Shown piece by piece: positions 12,830-25,532 of a stretch of 64,000 nucleotides of DNA (within the stretch, counting starts at the first letter, position 1; each line of letters begins with the position of its first letter). The notes below the pieces were generated by a model. The model ran no database searches, was not told where the DNA came from, and worked only from the letters and a program-made list of their open reading frames with translations. The stretch spans positions 3,782,001-3,846,000 of the forward strand of contig OY744473.1 of assembly GCA_963556145.1 (NCBI GenBank). Direction: 5' to 3'. Source of the DNA: Hygrocybe punicea (Eukaryota > Basidiomycota > Agaricomycetes > Agaricales > Hygrophoraceae). A program made the translations under genes and the position numbers.

Positions 12830-13555
12830 CCGAGACACTTGTCGAACACTTTGTTGAACACTGTTGAACGGTTTTTCGGCCTGTTCAACAGGTGTTGAAC
12901 AAGTGTATCATTAATAATACAATGTGCATTGTAAATCTAGCTACACCTTATATAATGTACGTAACTTTATTTATGCAAATGTAATGCTTCAGATGAAGCC
13001 TGGAACACTTGTCGAACAGCTTGTCGAACACTGTTCGGCCTGTTCGACAAGTGTTCAACAAGTCCATCATTAATAAACTCAATGTGCATTGTAAATATAT
13101 CTACACCTCATATGATGTATATAAAGTACGTACCATTATTTATGTCATTGTAATGCTTCAAATTAAAGCTTGGACACTTGTAGAGTGGCTTGTCGAACAC
13201 TGTTCGGCCTGTTCAACAAGTGTTCAACTAGTCCATCATTAATAAACTCAATGTGCATTGTAAATATATCTACACCTCATATAATGTATATACAGTATGT
13301 ACCATTATTTATGTCATTGTAATGCTTCAGATTGAAGCTTGGCCACTTGTTGAACACCTGGTTGAACACTGTTCGGCCTGTTCGTCAAGTGTTCAACGTG
13401 TCCATCATTAATAAATTCAATGTGCATTTTAAATCTAGCTACACCTCATATAATGTACATACCTTTATTTATGCAATGGTAACGCTTCAGATTGAAGCTT
13501 GAACACTTGTTGAACACCTTGTTGAACACTGTTCACCGTATCTGACCAGTGTCCG
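12830..13555. repeat. Satellite array 2: about 5 units sharing the TTGTCGAACA palindrome
   Basis: Cores near 12,833, 13,005, 13,170, 13,345 and 13,500 contain GTTGAACACTGTTCGGCCTG or GTCGAACACTGTTCGGCCTG followed by TTCGACAAGTGTTCAAC. Units repeat every 160-175 bp with a linker CATCATTAATAAACTCAATG and a run ending CTACACCTCATATAATG. The core is the same palindrome as in the array at 5,280-6,075, but the linker differs and all units point the same way. Decayed copies lie upstream to about 12,680. Confidence 0.85.
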
Positions 13556-13559
13556 ATGT

Positions 13560-15508
13560 TCCTCCTGTAAATAATTCTAATACATATTGCACAATATATG
13601 TATTTGTAGACACATTTGATGTATGGTTGTCAATTACACTGGCAGTTCCTCAGAATACAGCTGGGACACTGGTTGAACCCGTCACAGAGCAATGTTCAGC
13701 GCCTTCCACTCATGTTAATTTGTAGTATTACTTATTCCCAATTTGGAGCCTGTGATCCGGCTGCCTTATTGTACTTTCTGATTGGGACAACAACTTCTCA
13801 CAGTCAGCTCCGCCCAGTCACACGGTTTCATAATTGTTCCCAGGGCTTCAAAATTGTTCCCACAGTTTCAAAAAATTGTTCCCACGGCTTGGCAAATTAG
13901 AGTGTGACCCTGAGTTTGAGAATCCACCATATAGAACGATTCCCTTATAGGGACTCATAACTTGAGAATCATCTGCATGGAGTTCCATGGGACGGTTTTG
14001 GAGCCCTTGGGACAGCCTCACATCTGCTTTAATTCACTGTGATGAACCCAACAAATTTTCATTAAAATCAGGTCCATGGCCTTCAGGTTCTGAAAGTGAC
14101 TAGGCAAGGACAGGGGAATTTGTAACCCACATGGGTTACTGGTATGGGTACAGGCAGGTACAGGTTTGTATTCTCCTACCCATCAGCTTTTATTTGAGCC
14201 TGGGATCATGCAAAACGGTCAAGTATTGAGTGAGTTATGATCAAAACATCAATGCTGCATTGCTTTGATCATAACTCACTCAATACTTGACCATTTTGCA
14301 TGATCCCAGGCTCAAAATGATGGGTAAACCCGTGCAGGTCACGGGTATGGGTATATGTGGGTATGGGTGTGGGTGGAACCTCGGAAACCCATGGGTTTAC
14401 CCCCATCCTTCCCTCACTTTTATTTTGATCTCCACACTTCTATTGAGTTCCTCATACACTTCTATTCCTTCTCTTTCCTTTCCTATACTAGTGTAGGCTT
14501 TCCAAAGCTTTCTTGCACCTTTTCACCTTGGTAGTCATAGGATTCCCTTCTTATAACTACATATTGGGTATCAATGGCGATGACGACAGTGGAGAGTGTT
14601 ACATTTTCTAACTCCACTTCCAACTCCAATGCCTGCCATGATGATTCCATGCTACCACACCTTTCATTTTCATTTTCATTTGTTCTTTGTCTTCTTTTGG
14701 ACGTCATTGTTTATTCTTGTTCTTGTTCCTTTTTCATCCTTTCTTCTAGAACCATTCAGACCAACCATGGACACATACCCGGGTGACCTGCTGTACCCAA
14801 ATAGTCTCCTTGCTGATGGACATCACCACCATTGTCTTTTCCCTCACCTTGACATATTGTTTACTTCATCCTGATACACAATGGCTGTACTCCCAACACA
14901 GCTTGTTACCATGATTATTATCAGCGTCATCACCATCACTTTCCTTATCAGTTTCTACCTTGTCATGATCTATCTTTGGCACCGACACCCTTCTGCCATT
15001 GATACTTCTGACTTCCACCTTGACAATATCTTACCATGTAATTGACAATTGCCATTCCTGGATATTTGGTTTCCACTTTCGTATTCCATGCCTACCCTTG
15101 TCCTCCCTGACTATCCGATGACATTCCTCATCTGCATGCATGCTCTGAACAATTCTTGATCACAATACATTTCACTGTTCCTTCCAATCCGACCATTGCT
15201 GGAGCATACTCCTTTGGACATTGCCCACAGACCATACAACTTCCCAATACAGTGAACCAACCCCTATTGTGTATTGTGCACACATCATCACCTCATGCAG
15301 AACCTGACGACTTGTTCCCACAGCTTGTCACCCACACCTTGACTCAAAACCTGGACCCACATTCATTTATCCTTTTCCATCTATAACCTTGATAACTCCT
15401 ACACTCATTTACAACAATATCCTTTCTTGGAAGAATACCAACATCAGGTGGACATCATTGTTCCACACACAGGACAAGACATCACCCCTTGATATATCAT
15501 CAACACAG
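13560..15508. other. Intergenic DNA with one small inverted-repeat element
   Basis: Apart from the hairpin element at about 14,132-14,402, this stretch shows only short unsupported frames in pyrimidine-rich sequence (14,600-15,500). No gene family is recognised. Confidence 0.5.
14132..14402. repeat. Small inverted-repeat element with a 118-bp inner hairpin
   Basis: The centre (14196-14313) is an almost perfect hairpin: GAGCCTGGGATCATGCAAAA, a run ending AGTGAGTTATGATCAAA, a short loop, then the mirror. Outside it lie imperfect inverted ends, GTAACCCACATGGGTT on the left and AACCCATGGGTTTAC on the right, with GGTATGGGTA words between. It looks like a miniature TIR element. The outer boundaries and target duplication are not certain. 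Related GGTATGGGTACAGG words occur near 60,340. Confidence 0.6.
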
Positions 15509-18500
15509 TGTAGAGGCTCCAGGCCGTCTGGACCCGAATCCTCTTCATATTCCACATCGTCCCTGTCCATTCCTATTCATATATCGTTGATTCCACCCGA
15601 TTCTGGTCCATTCCACCGATTCTGCTCTGGATTCTGCTCTGGAATCGCTCCTATCGACGATGCAATGTCTCTAACAACCCAGAATCAGTACGTATATAGT
15701 TATATATGATATATCTTCGTTTCCCGTTACTTAGTACATAGCACCACTCCTCCTATCCTCCGCTCCACTCCCCCTATCACTTACAGCCTTCGCTTGCAGT
15801 ACATAGTTACTACAGCACAGGATCTCTCCCAGTAGTATAAAAGATGTACCCTTATACTACAACAATATCATCTTATCATCCCATCTTAGATTTATAGTTT
15901 TAGTTCTCTCTCTATATCGTCTATTCCTCTCTTCGTCCTTTCCCCTACACTTCCCCTCTGATCCGGAACCCCAGATTTGGGTTGGGTTGACTAGACACTA
16001 TAGAAAGACTTTACTCCTTTGATCTCTTTCTAGCAGATCACCCCTTTCCGTAGATTCCCATTACGGGTCTACAATCAAACTCGCCGTCACAACTGGAGCC
16101 CACCACGAGGAGTAAAGTTTTTCTGTCTTTTCATACCCTCCCCACGGTCGACTTTGACTTTCATGACGTTTCCCTCTTCTACCCGACTCTAGTTATTTAG
16201 TTCCACTTACGACTTTGACCTCATCCTTGAACCTCCTCGGCCTGACCCGCTTTCCGACCCACATCCCGATTTAGACATTCCCGATATGACGACCGGATTC
16301 ATGCCTCTCCGAGGTGATCCCTCCGCCCTGACGTTTCATGGTGACGAACGTCACCTTCCCCACTTCTTTGACGAAATTGACATACTCGGTTCCGATTGTG
16401 GACTCACGGATGCTTTGAAGATTCGCTACATGCTACGGTACCTCAACAACGACGATTACGAACTCTGGTCAACACTTCCTGCCGCTTCCGCAAAAGACTT
16501 CATCGCTTTCCGATGTGCCGTCTTCGACTTTTATCCTGGTGCCATGGATTCCATTCGGTATACGATCTCGGATCTCGATCAACTTACGTGACGACAATCG
16601 GCTTATGGTATAGAGAACAAAGCGGACTTAGGACAATATTTCCGGGACTTCATACGCATTTCTGGTGTCTTGTTTGACAACGGCCGTCTATCGGATAAGC
16701 AATGGAACACATACTTCGCCAACGGATTCGACTCAGACCTTTGTCTACGTATTAAAGAACACCTCCATTACCTTCTTCCCAACCATTACCATGACGATCT
16801 GTACCCGCTCAACGTATTCCACGATGCTGCCTTATTCCTACTTTCCGGTTGTCGCACCGTTCCGGAATCCCCTTCCCTTGCCGTTACCATCTCCAGTCCC
16901 GGTTCCGCTCCCAGTCCCGATTCCGGTCCCAGTCCCCTACCCGTCATAGCTTTGTCATCTCCGGTTCCGATTCCGACCTCGATCCCACCCACCGTCGTTC
17001 ATTCCATCACCCACGTTCATTCCGATCCTCCGTCCACTTCATCGTATATCCCATCCCCATCCATTCCGGTGCCTGTTGAAACCGTCATTTGTTTACAGGT
17101 ATTGTCATCCAGTCCCGTGTCATCCCCATCCGATCCTATTCCCGATTTATCGATGCCGGTCACCGATTTATCCATTTCATTTCCTATTTCGTCCACGTCA
17201 TCCCCAGATTCGACCCCTCTGCTTTCCGTCCACGAACTCGTACCGGACCTGCTCCCATTGTCCTCGGATTTCCCAGATATAGACATTCCAACCCCTATAT
17301 TGTTGCCATGTTGTCCTCCGTCACCATCTATCAAGATTCCGTTGACTTTGGTTGAGTATTCCGTACCCATTGGACTAGGCAGGGGAGTCCTGAGCTAGTC
17401 GCAGGCTCAAGGAAAGCTGGGATCTGGATACGGATAAGGATCTATCTACTACATGTCTAAACTAGGTAGTCCAACAGTCACGTGACCCACTACTACACCG
17501 TTCCCATTCCGGACCCCATTCCATCCCTCATATGTGATTTCGATTCCGGTTCTGATTCCGTTATGTTGCCCCCTTCGTTCCCAGTTCCCCTTGTCATTTC
17601 CACTCCTGTGTCATTGTCGGTTCTGTCTTCGCCCACTTGGGGCACCCCATCGTCTTTAGACCCATCACGCGGCGCACCCATTACATGGGATCGTGTTGGT
17701 GTCAGCACTCCAGTTCTCGATTTTATTTTATTCCTCATTTCCATCCTTATTCTACTTTGTCATCGCATTTTGGACCTCCGCCCCCTCGACACCTTGCTCA
17801 AAATTTTGCAAGAAGTTCTCCACCTCCTCTCGTCGTTCCACCTTCGACCTTCTTTCAGAAACTCCTGTGGGGATATAGACCCATTTCCGTCTCCCATTTT
17901 TGCATTTTCGTCCTACGTTCCGCTTTCCGTTCACGGTCCTGTTTCCCATTTACTTATATTTTCATTTCCGTTTATAGTTTCCTTTGTTTCCCGCTTGTTC
18001 TGGTCCCGTTTTGTTTCCATTGTATTCCAGTCCTGCCCTCCACCTCGACCTCCAGATTCCGTTTTACATAGTTACCCATTTCTCCCTTTCCATTTATAGA
18101 TTTTATTATGTACTCATTTTATTTTTATGTACATTGTCCTGTTCCGTTTCCCTTCCCTTTCCGTCCATTCCCCTTCTTATTCCCTTCTCCCTTCGTCGAG
18201 CTTTGTGTCGATCATGTCAAGTTGACCCAGGATATGGGTTTGTGTGGAGTCGGTTCAGTTCCTTCATCCAACAGGTTAGCTTCATGTGGACCTCCGTGAT
18301 GTATTCCGAGAAGCTGTCCACAATCACTGATACCTCCCTCTGCGTTTCCGTTGCCATCTTCCACATCGCTTCGACATGCTCCTCGATTCCGGCACCAATC
18401 CGGGGCCGCTTGAACGGATTCCTATCCACTCCCTCGTCCCGCTCCGATTCCGTATCCGGTTCGACGTCGGTCAACGTCTGCTTACTCGTCGACACCCCTC

Positions 18501-19273
18501 CCTATTTTGGTACTTCCGGATTGCACCTTCCCGACACTTCGATACCCGCCGGCTTCGATCCCGTTCACGTTGTACCATCATTTCTGCCTGTTTTCGACAT
18601 CACCTCCACTCATTTATTCCCACAACCCCGGTATCTTCGTTATTTCGTATGGATCGACCAGGGATGGTCTCTATCTGAGTCCTGACCGGATGTAGAGGCT
18701 CCAGGCCATCTGGACCCGAATCCTCTTTATATTCCACATCGTCCCTGTCCATTCCTATTCATATATTGTTGATTCTGCCCGATTCCGGTCCATTCCACCG
18801 ATTCCACTCTGGATTCCGCTCCGGAATCGCTCCTATCGACGATGCAATGTCTCTAACAACCCAGAATCAGTACGTATATAGTTATATATGATATATCTTC
18901 GTTTCCCGTTACTTAGTACATAGCACCACTCCTCCTATCCTCCGCTCCACTCCCCCTATCACTTACAGCCTTCGCTTGCAGTACATAGTTACTACAGCAC
19001 AGGATCTCTCCCAGTAGTATAAAAGATGTACCCTTATACTACAACAATATCATCTTATCATCCCATCTTAGATTTATAGTTTTAGTTCTCTCTCTATATC
19101 GTCTATTCCTCTCTTCATCCTTTCCCCTACACTTCCCCTCTGATCCGGAACCCCAGATTTGGGTTGGGTTGACTAGACACTATAGAAAGACTTTACTCCT
19201 TTGATCTCTTTCTAGCAGATCACCCCTTTCCATAGATTCCCATTACGGGTCTACAATCGAACTCGCCGTCACA
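15509..19273 (+). mobile_element. LTR retrotransposon, non-autonomous (gag only, no pol seen)
   Basis: Two LTRs of 583 and 582 bp (15509-16091 and 18692-19273) start TGTAGAGGCTCCAGGCC, end CGCCGTCACA and differ at only a few sites, so insertion is recent. The element is flanked by ACAG at 15505-15508 and 19274-19277, a 4-bp target duplication. A likely primer-binding region (TGGAGCCCACC) follows the 5' LTR by two bases. The 2.6-kb interior holds a gag-like frame but no protease, reverse transcriptase, RNase H or integrase motif that I can find. It therefore resembles a large retrotransposon derivative, probably of Gypsy type, moved by a partner elsewhere. Confidence 0.85.
16286..17398 (+). 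pseudogene. Retrotransposon gag-like polyprotein, frame-broken
   Basis: The first part (16286-16588) reads MTTGFMPLRGDPSALTFHGD, FFDEIDILGSDCGLTDALKI and FRCAVFDFYPGAMDSIRY. This matches the capsid-like Gag of fungal LTR elements: a GD..DL..FF motif, then a W...P region and a YPGA motif. A TGA at 16588-16590 ends it. The same frame resumes with NKADLGQYFRDFIRISGVLF, RLSDKQWNTYFANGF and a Ser/Pro-rich tail to 17398. No CCHC zinc knuckle is visible. Beyond 17,400 the interior has no recognisable coding domain. Confidence 0.7.
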
Positions 19274-19379
19274 ACAGACATTGTCATCCAGCACAGCTTA
19301 CATTATTCAAATGTCTGACCTCAACCACTCCACCGTTCTGGTTGGTTTTCTCTCAACACATTCCTTTATTTTCTTCCAT

Positions 19380-20267
19380 TGTAGAGGGTCGATGTCCCTC
19401 TGAGTCCGTATCATCAATATATCACGAATCTGGACCAACCCGATGCCGCCATTCGACTTGCATTCGAACCCGACGTAACCCGACGTGACGTGAAGTGACA
19501 TGACCCGACGTGACCGACGTAACCCGACACATGCCGCTTTGTGACGGCCGCTTTTGGGCTAAATCCGGCAGCCTCAAACACCTCGGAGTTCCAATTCCAG
19601 GAGATGGATCTCTTCGGACTCAATCCCCGACTTCGGATTTACCTTAATTATGCATCCCCTTGTCTTTTCGGAGATATGTAGGACTTTCTAGATCTTTTCC
19701 TTGCATATTCGTTTTCCCCTCCATTTCCTGTCTTCGTTGCTTTGCAACCCCCCTTTTCCATATCCCCATTCCAACCTTTCTTTGTAGCTTACCATCGGCC
19801 GAAGTAGACATGTCCGAAAGTAGATTACTGTTTTCTGTACTATAAAAACGGTCCCCGACGACCGTACAAAATAAGATACCCTTAGCCCCCGTTTCCCTTT
19901 AGTCAGAATCGCCTTTTAATCCCTTCAAATGCTCGTCCACATAGACCCTTAGCTTTTTATAGTCCACTTCGTCATCTTTATCGTTGTTTCCGTATATTCG
20001 TTCATTGTTTCCGACCCGACCCGACCCGACCCGCCGTACCCGACATCGTCGGGTTCTTTATTATTTGTCCATTTTCACTCCGTTCATCGCCGGATTCATC
20101 GCTATTTGTTTAGTTTTACACGGCGGCTTACATTTTACATTCCATTTCTACTTTTACTACTACTCCCGACACTGACTTATCCACTGTCACTTCTACGCTG
20201 ACACCCCCTTGGTTAGGATCATTATTTCTTTATATTGTTCCGAAGCCACCAAGAACCCGCATCTACA
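19380..20267 (+). mobile_element. Solo LTR, copy 1 (4-bp target duplication CCAT)
   Basis: The sequence starts TGTAGAGGGTCGATG and ends CCCGCATCTACA. CCAT flanks both ends (19376-19379, 20268-20271). It aligns along its full length, including the ends, with the repeat at 57,615-58,459 at roughly 80% identity by eye. An internal core promoter is plausible: CTATAAAAACGGTCCCC with CGACGACCGTAC just downstream near 19,840. A (GACCC)n run lies near 20,010. No second LTR or interior is present, so recombination between LTRs is the likely origin. Confidence 0.75.
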
Positions 20268-20945
20268 CCATACCAACTTCACCACTACATCCACACTACC
20301 TCAAGACACTCCCTCCACCAATCCCATACTGGAAAATGCCTCTCTCCAACCCAACCATGCAATGCTGTTGCCAGACTACCTACTTGCCCATTACAGCAAG
20401 TGTAGACCCCAAATTGGCAATTCTTCATATCACATGATCTGATGACAAATCATCCGAGTCATCCAGACCTCTTCTATCCCTCAATGACACCCAGGCCTCC
20501 AGTTGGATCGTGAGAACATTGACATGAGGACACCTCATGTCCACCTCATGGTGAACACATGGTGTAGTTGGACTTACTGTAGCCTCATGGTTGGACTTCC
20601 ATTGACTGCCCTCAAGACAGTCACTATATCTACTGTTCATGTAATTGGTTTGGACTTTTTCTTCTTTTCTTTTCTTTTCTTTACGTTTAGTCTGGTTCTT
20701 GGGGCAGACCCTCTTGTCTTGGGTAACCTCCACGGTTCGCATGAAATTATACCATGAACCCCCCCTTTGTAGTAGTGTTGTCTTAGTTATAAGCAACAAT
20801 GAAACTGCTGATCTCTCCTCTGCAAACTGCCTCCTAGTTAAGTTGATTGTTGCCAGAGCTGGCTGCAAAAGGGATCCATAACACAGCACCAACTTGATGC
20901 CATCACAACTGTCACAATCATCATCGTCGTCATCACTCAATCCCC
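20268..20945. other. Spacer between solo LTR and hAT relic
   Basis: No gene or repeat is recognised apart from a T-rich run near 20,650-20,700. It may hold the former promoter of the hAT transposase relic. Confidence 0.4.
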
Positions 20946-21891
20946 ATGTGCATCAACTTTGTGGCCCACCCAACATGGCACTCTCAGATTCAACACTTAC
21001 TGGCCATTTGCCTGCAAATTTGTCAAAACCTCTGCAACAAGCACTCATTTCCAGAACAAGAACAAAGAGATGAGGCCAATTTCACTCTTGCAAAGAAAAG
21101 GACAACCGGCACCATCATTCAAGTCCAATCCAACTCTGAGTCTGAAACCTCTGACCACCAAGACAATAACAACAACAACAACAACAATAACAACAATGAT
21201 GATGATGACAAACATTCCAGTGCTGATGAGGATCTTGAGGCACTTGAGGTGCTTCCTGCCAAGGATAAGATGGCAAGTTTTTTTTGGCTACTCAAAACAC
21301 TATGTACTAACAATCTACACCAGAAATGCAATGAATCTCATCATGTCCATAGCAAAGACAAGCAAAGTGCTGACCTCAACTTTGTCTTTGAACCAGGCAA
21401 ATGCCTCAAGGGTGGCAAATGGCTCAACAGCTGGTGGTGTGTTCTGTGCAAGTACATACAATTTATTTTCATATTCCCTAATGCTGACCCACTTTTACAG
21501 GAAGGATAAGAAGTTGCTGTGCAGTGCCAGTTTCTACAGGAACACTTGTGCAACATCTACACTCCATGCACATATCACTTGTGAAGGTGGCAAGCACTAC
21601 CAGTATTACCGTGAGATGTGCAAGAAGCACAACATTCCAGCGACTGCCAGAGTCCCGACGTGAAAGATGGCAATATCATTAGTACCCAGAGCAACATTAG
21701 TTCATTCACTGTTGTGATGCCTTGGGTGCTGGCTTGGAGTCAGGAAGGGCTCATTTCACACCTTTGTGGGTAGATGATTCTCAATGACCAAGTAAGTACC
21801 TTCACATCCAATGGTTTAATATCTGAATTTATTTGTTTCACAGTCATTTGCCATTGTCGAAGGCCATCCTGCAATACCAGTGTCCAGGAAT

Positions 21892-22840
21892 TAGTGTTGC
21901 CATGGCTAAGCTAGCTGTTAGCTGACTGGATTAGTTGCAGCTACAACTAGGCTAAATTGGGCCATTTTCATTAGTCGAAGCCGATAGCCATGGCTATTGG
22001 CTAGCCACAGCTAATTAGTTGACTAGTCAACCATGCAGCTAAAGTTAACTGTAGTCGACTGCTAGCCAGCTTCAGTCAGTGTAGGAGAGTTTTACATTCA
22101 ATAAAATACACTACATACACTACTTGTCACCACATGCAGGGGTGCTCAACCCTTGCAATGTTCGCACTGTGGCCATGTGTTTGTGCTGAGTAGCGAACGG
22201 CACTGGTCTAATGCAGGTGTTTTTCGGCAACCCGTACCCATACCAGGGGTGGGTGCACCACTCCCTGCTGCATTTGTCCTCATGCTCCATTTGTCCCTGC
22301 ATTGTTGCATCATTGTCATTCGCTGTTGCGGTGCCACAGTGGTGGTTGAGAGGAAACCAGTGTTGTGATGGAAAACCTGTGACCCATGACACAGGTATGG
22401 GTTTGGTGTGGGTCAGGGCTGCACTGACTCCTCCAGCTTTCCTCATCACAGTAGAGGGTGTCTGTTGAAGAATCCATCAGTGAAGGTATTGCAAAATAGC
22501 TAGAACTCACTGTGTTGAACTTGCAGACAACATTCAAGATGGTGAGTTGAAGTTTGAACTCAGCTGCTTTATCCTTCTGTGTTTGAATTTGCTTTACAGT
22601 GAGCCAGGATCCCCCAAAACCATTACTTTTTGGTGATTAACTATAGCAATAAGTAAATGTAATGTACCATAATGTGGCCAATTATAGCTGGCTAGAGGTG
22701 ATCAGTTAATGACTACTCAAACTGAGTAGTCGAAGCCATAGCTGGACCCTTAGCCTTAGCTTAGCAAGTCATCAGCTAAGCTAAATTCAGCTAAGGCTTC
22801 AGCTAGTAGTCGGCTAGTAGCCATGGCCATGGCAACACTA
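21892..22840. mobile_element. Non-autonomous hAT element 1 (TAGCTA-rich)
   Basis: Ends are TAGTGTTGCCATGGCTA and the reverse complement of TAGTGTTGCCATGGCCATGG. The flanking duplication is CCAGGAAT at 21884-21891 and 22841-22848, an exact 8 bp as expected for hAT. Subterminal DNA is packed with TAGCTA/AGCTAAGCT words on both sides. The middle has GGGGTGGGTGCACCACTCCC near 22,236. It lies inside the hAT transposase relic. Confidence 0.92.
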
Positions 22841-24363
22841 CCAGGAATGGTCACTCGTGATATTCTGAGCTGAACAACTGTTACAGATAAAATCTATTCC
22901 AAATCTCTTCATGTTAAAGGACTTCTGCAAGAAAAATTCAAAGCACTTGACAGTGCTGTCTCCTTCATGTTGATATGGTTTCCACAGCTATGACCCTGGA
23001 TAAAGAGGTAATAAAAGATGAAAATGTCGTAAAGGTGCGAACAGGACTTGGGACACTCCTGATGGTAACATGATAAAGCGTGATCAAATGTGCAATCAAA
23101 TAAACAAACACGGGAGTCACAAGATAACGCAATGTCGCAACACAGTGATAAACAAGGATTGGAAGGCTTAGCTGGGTGTCCTAGATGACAGTGCAATATG
23201 TGGTGATGATGCAACAAGATCAAGGTTCTGTGCTACAACTTAGGTTGTAATAGCAGAGAGTATGCAATGAGAAGAGACACAGGTTGGGTGAGAATGACTG
23301 GACTTTTGAAAACTAAAACACAAACTGGTAGAGAGGGGAGAACTGGGTTCTTCATTCGATTTTCTACTACAGGACATGCTTTATATTTTGAAGGAATAGG
23401 GGTTTAAGGGTGGATGAGTGAAATAGAAATGCAGTGAGATATCACATGAAAGTGACAAAATAGCAACGGAATAGCGAAGGATTTGGAATAAGGTGAATAT
23501 CACATGAAAGTTGGCAAAAGAAAGAAATTGAACTGGATGAATTACATTTCTGGCATCGGACTTGGTGTCTGAACATATAGGATGTGTTTAACTGTGGTGT
23601 TTCAGTGTGTTGAGACCAGGCTGCATGGTTTAAGATACAGTGAAGGGGTTGAAGCCATGCACACATAGATATGGCATAAGTCACTCAGGTCATGTGCGGT
23701 GTGCTGATGTACGTGGGATGCGGAAGAGTTGTAGGAAAGCTAGGAATGGCCATATGAGAGATTCTGTGCCCAAAGGGGGAGGCTGCATATCAATGTTTGA
23801 TGCTGGGACGTCATGAGCATTTGACCCTTATCTGACTGTAATGGTGCATTGGATTGATGTAGAGTAGCAACTGCATGAGCAAGTCCTCGTGTTTTGGGAG
23901 ATTGTTGGTGACCATTCTGGTGAGAAGCACCCTGTTGATTAACATCCTTGTCGAGTATGGCTTAGTAAACCCCACTAAGCTTGGGTGGGGTACAGCTGAT
24001 GGTTTTACCGTCTGTGACAAGGCTATCCAAGCCTTGGCGAAGACTGTTGATCCACTAGGCAAGACATGGATTGCCAAAGAATGAAAGGCACATTGCATGG
24101 AGCATGCTGTTCACTGTATGTCCTGTGCATTTGTCAGCAAAGTGGGACCGACGCCAATTCATGCTGTCAAGGCCACATTGGTGAATTCACAAAAGGCTAC
24201 CATCAAGGACATTGAAGAAGAAGATGATGATGATGGTCATGAACTTCTCAAGGATTTGGAATGTCTTGCTACTGTCATTGAAACCATGGATGAACTTGCC
24301 AATGTTGAAGAGTTTGAGCCCCACGATATTCTTGGCAAAGTGCTTGCATTCGTCAATCAAGTC

Positions 24364-24735
24364 TAGTGTTGCCACAGCTAAGGCTAATAGCTGGCTACTA
24401 GCCATTAGCTTAGCTGATTTTAGCTTAGCTGATGCCAGCTAAGCTAATGTCTAATCTCCAGCTAATGGCTAAGGCTAAAGTATTTCAGAAAGTTAGCTTA
24501 GCTGTAGCTGAAGCTAAGGGAAGATAAAAATAATATCATCTCAGAACAGCCTAGAAATACCTAAAAAGGATATCATACCTGACTAATAGTCATTAGCTTA
24601 GCTGACTTTAGCTTAGCCATAGCTGCAGCTAGTACTTGGCTAGTGGCTAAGACTAAGACATTTTTCATGAATTAGCTTAGCTTTAGCTGCAGCTAATTTA
24701 GCCGCAGCTAGGCTAGCTTAGCTGTGGCAACACTA
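24364..24735. mobile_element. Non-autonomous hAT element 2 (TAGCTA-rich, 372 bp)
   Basis: Ends TAGTGTTGCCACAGCTAAG and CTAGCTTAGCTGTGGCAAC-ACTA, with an exact 8-bp duplication ATCAAGTC at 24356-24363 and 24736-24743. It is almost entirely subterminal words (AGCTAAGCT and variants) and has no unique middle. It splits the hAT relic just after GKVLAFVNQV, so it inserted into what was then coding or recently coding sequence. It is the same family as the 949-bp element upstream. Confidence 0.92.
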
Positions 24736-25532
24736 ATCAAGTCTGCTCCTCACCGCAAGCTCGCACCTATTTCCACAAGCTTTGCAAGGACAAGAACCTG
24801 CAGCTGTTGCAGCTGTTCAAATGGATTCACACATAATGGGCTTCTTTGTATGACTTGATCACTTGTATTCTTGATGTGTGCCCCATAAGTTCCTATTTCC
24901 TTGTCCTGACCTATGAAGACTAACTGGTTCCATGAGGCATGTACAAAATTCACACTTCTTGCCGATGAAGATTCAAAGGTCCCCAAACTCAAGGCCCCGA
25001 AGACATGGAATGTTCAAGCTGAGTGAGGGTGAGTGGTGCTTACTGGAACTCATTTGTGATGGCCTTAAGGTCAGCTACAAAATATTGTATGTTTAATTGC
25101 GCTAATATTTAACCAAAAAATGTGGTGATAGGAGCCTGCCACTGCCTGTCAAACATTTTCTCATGTGACTTGTCCTACTATTTACTGTGCACTATCTACC
25201 ATTGAGTTTATGCAGCAGAAGTTGGAGGTCATGTCAAAGACCAACAAGTATGCACCCATTGCACCAGCACTCAACATGAAGAGAAGGCTAGCAATTGCAT
25301 CATAGGTTTTTGTTGACAGTAAATATGCAGTTGAGATGTTTTCTTCATATATGTATCATCTTGAACAAGTTGTGAGTGTTGAACTGAGTGAGTGTTGAAA
25401 CCAACTATTTTCAACATTCCATATATCATACAATTGTGTGATAATAAAAATGTTTCTAAATAATAAAATGCTTGTGACAATATTCACTAATATGAAATAT
25501 TATGTAACTTAGTAGATTGTAACAGTATGCAC

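Larger units (their letters stand above)
20946..25400 (+). pseudogene. hAT-superfamily transposase relic with BED-type zinc finger
   Basis: An N-terminal exon codes an acidic linker (poly-Asn then Asp run at about 21,165-21,205) and NFVFEPGKCLKGGKW with WWCVLCK. An intron (about 21,449-21,500) joins in frame to KKDKKLLCSASFYRNTC, STLHAHITCEGGKHYQYY and REMCKKHNIPATARVP. This is the CxxC plus His/Cys spacing of a BED finger. After gaps, 23,900-24,363 gives GLVNPTKLGWGTADGFTVCD, the HCMSCAF helix region and a DIEEEDDDDGHELLKDLE linker; GKVLAFVNQV then matches the conserved hAT motif before the RR-x-F helix. Later pieces include ACTKFTLLADEDSKVPKLKA and EPATACQTFSHVTCPTIYCA with KYAPIAPALNMKRRLAIAS. 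Stops and shifts separate the pieces, so it is dead. Two non-autonomous hAT elements interrupt it. Confidence 0.75.

Noticed and set aside
14483..15709. Several short frames in pyrimidine-rich DNA upstream of the LTR element
   Set aside because: No conserved motif, no intron pattern, and composition alone explains them.
17017..17744. Minus-strand Gly/Ser/Asp-rich frames across the retrotransposon interior
   Set aside because: Antisense of the Ser/Pro-rich gag tail and its low-complexity DNA.
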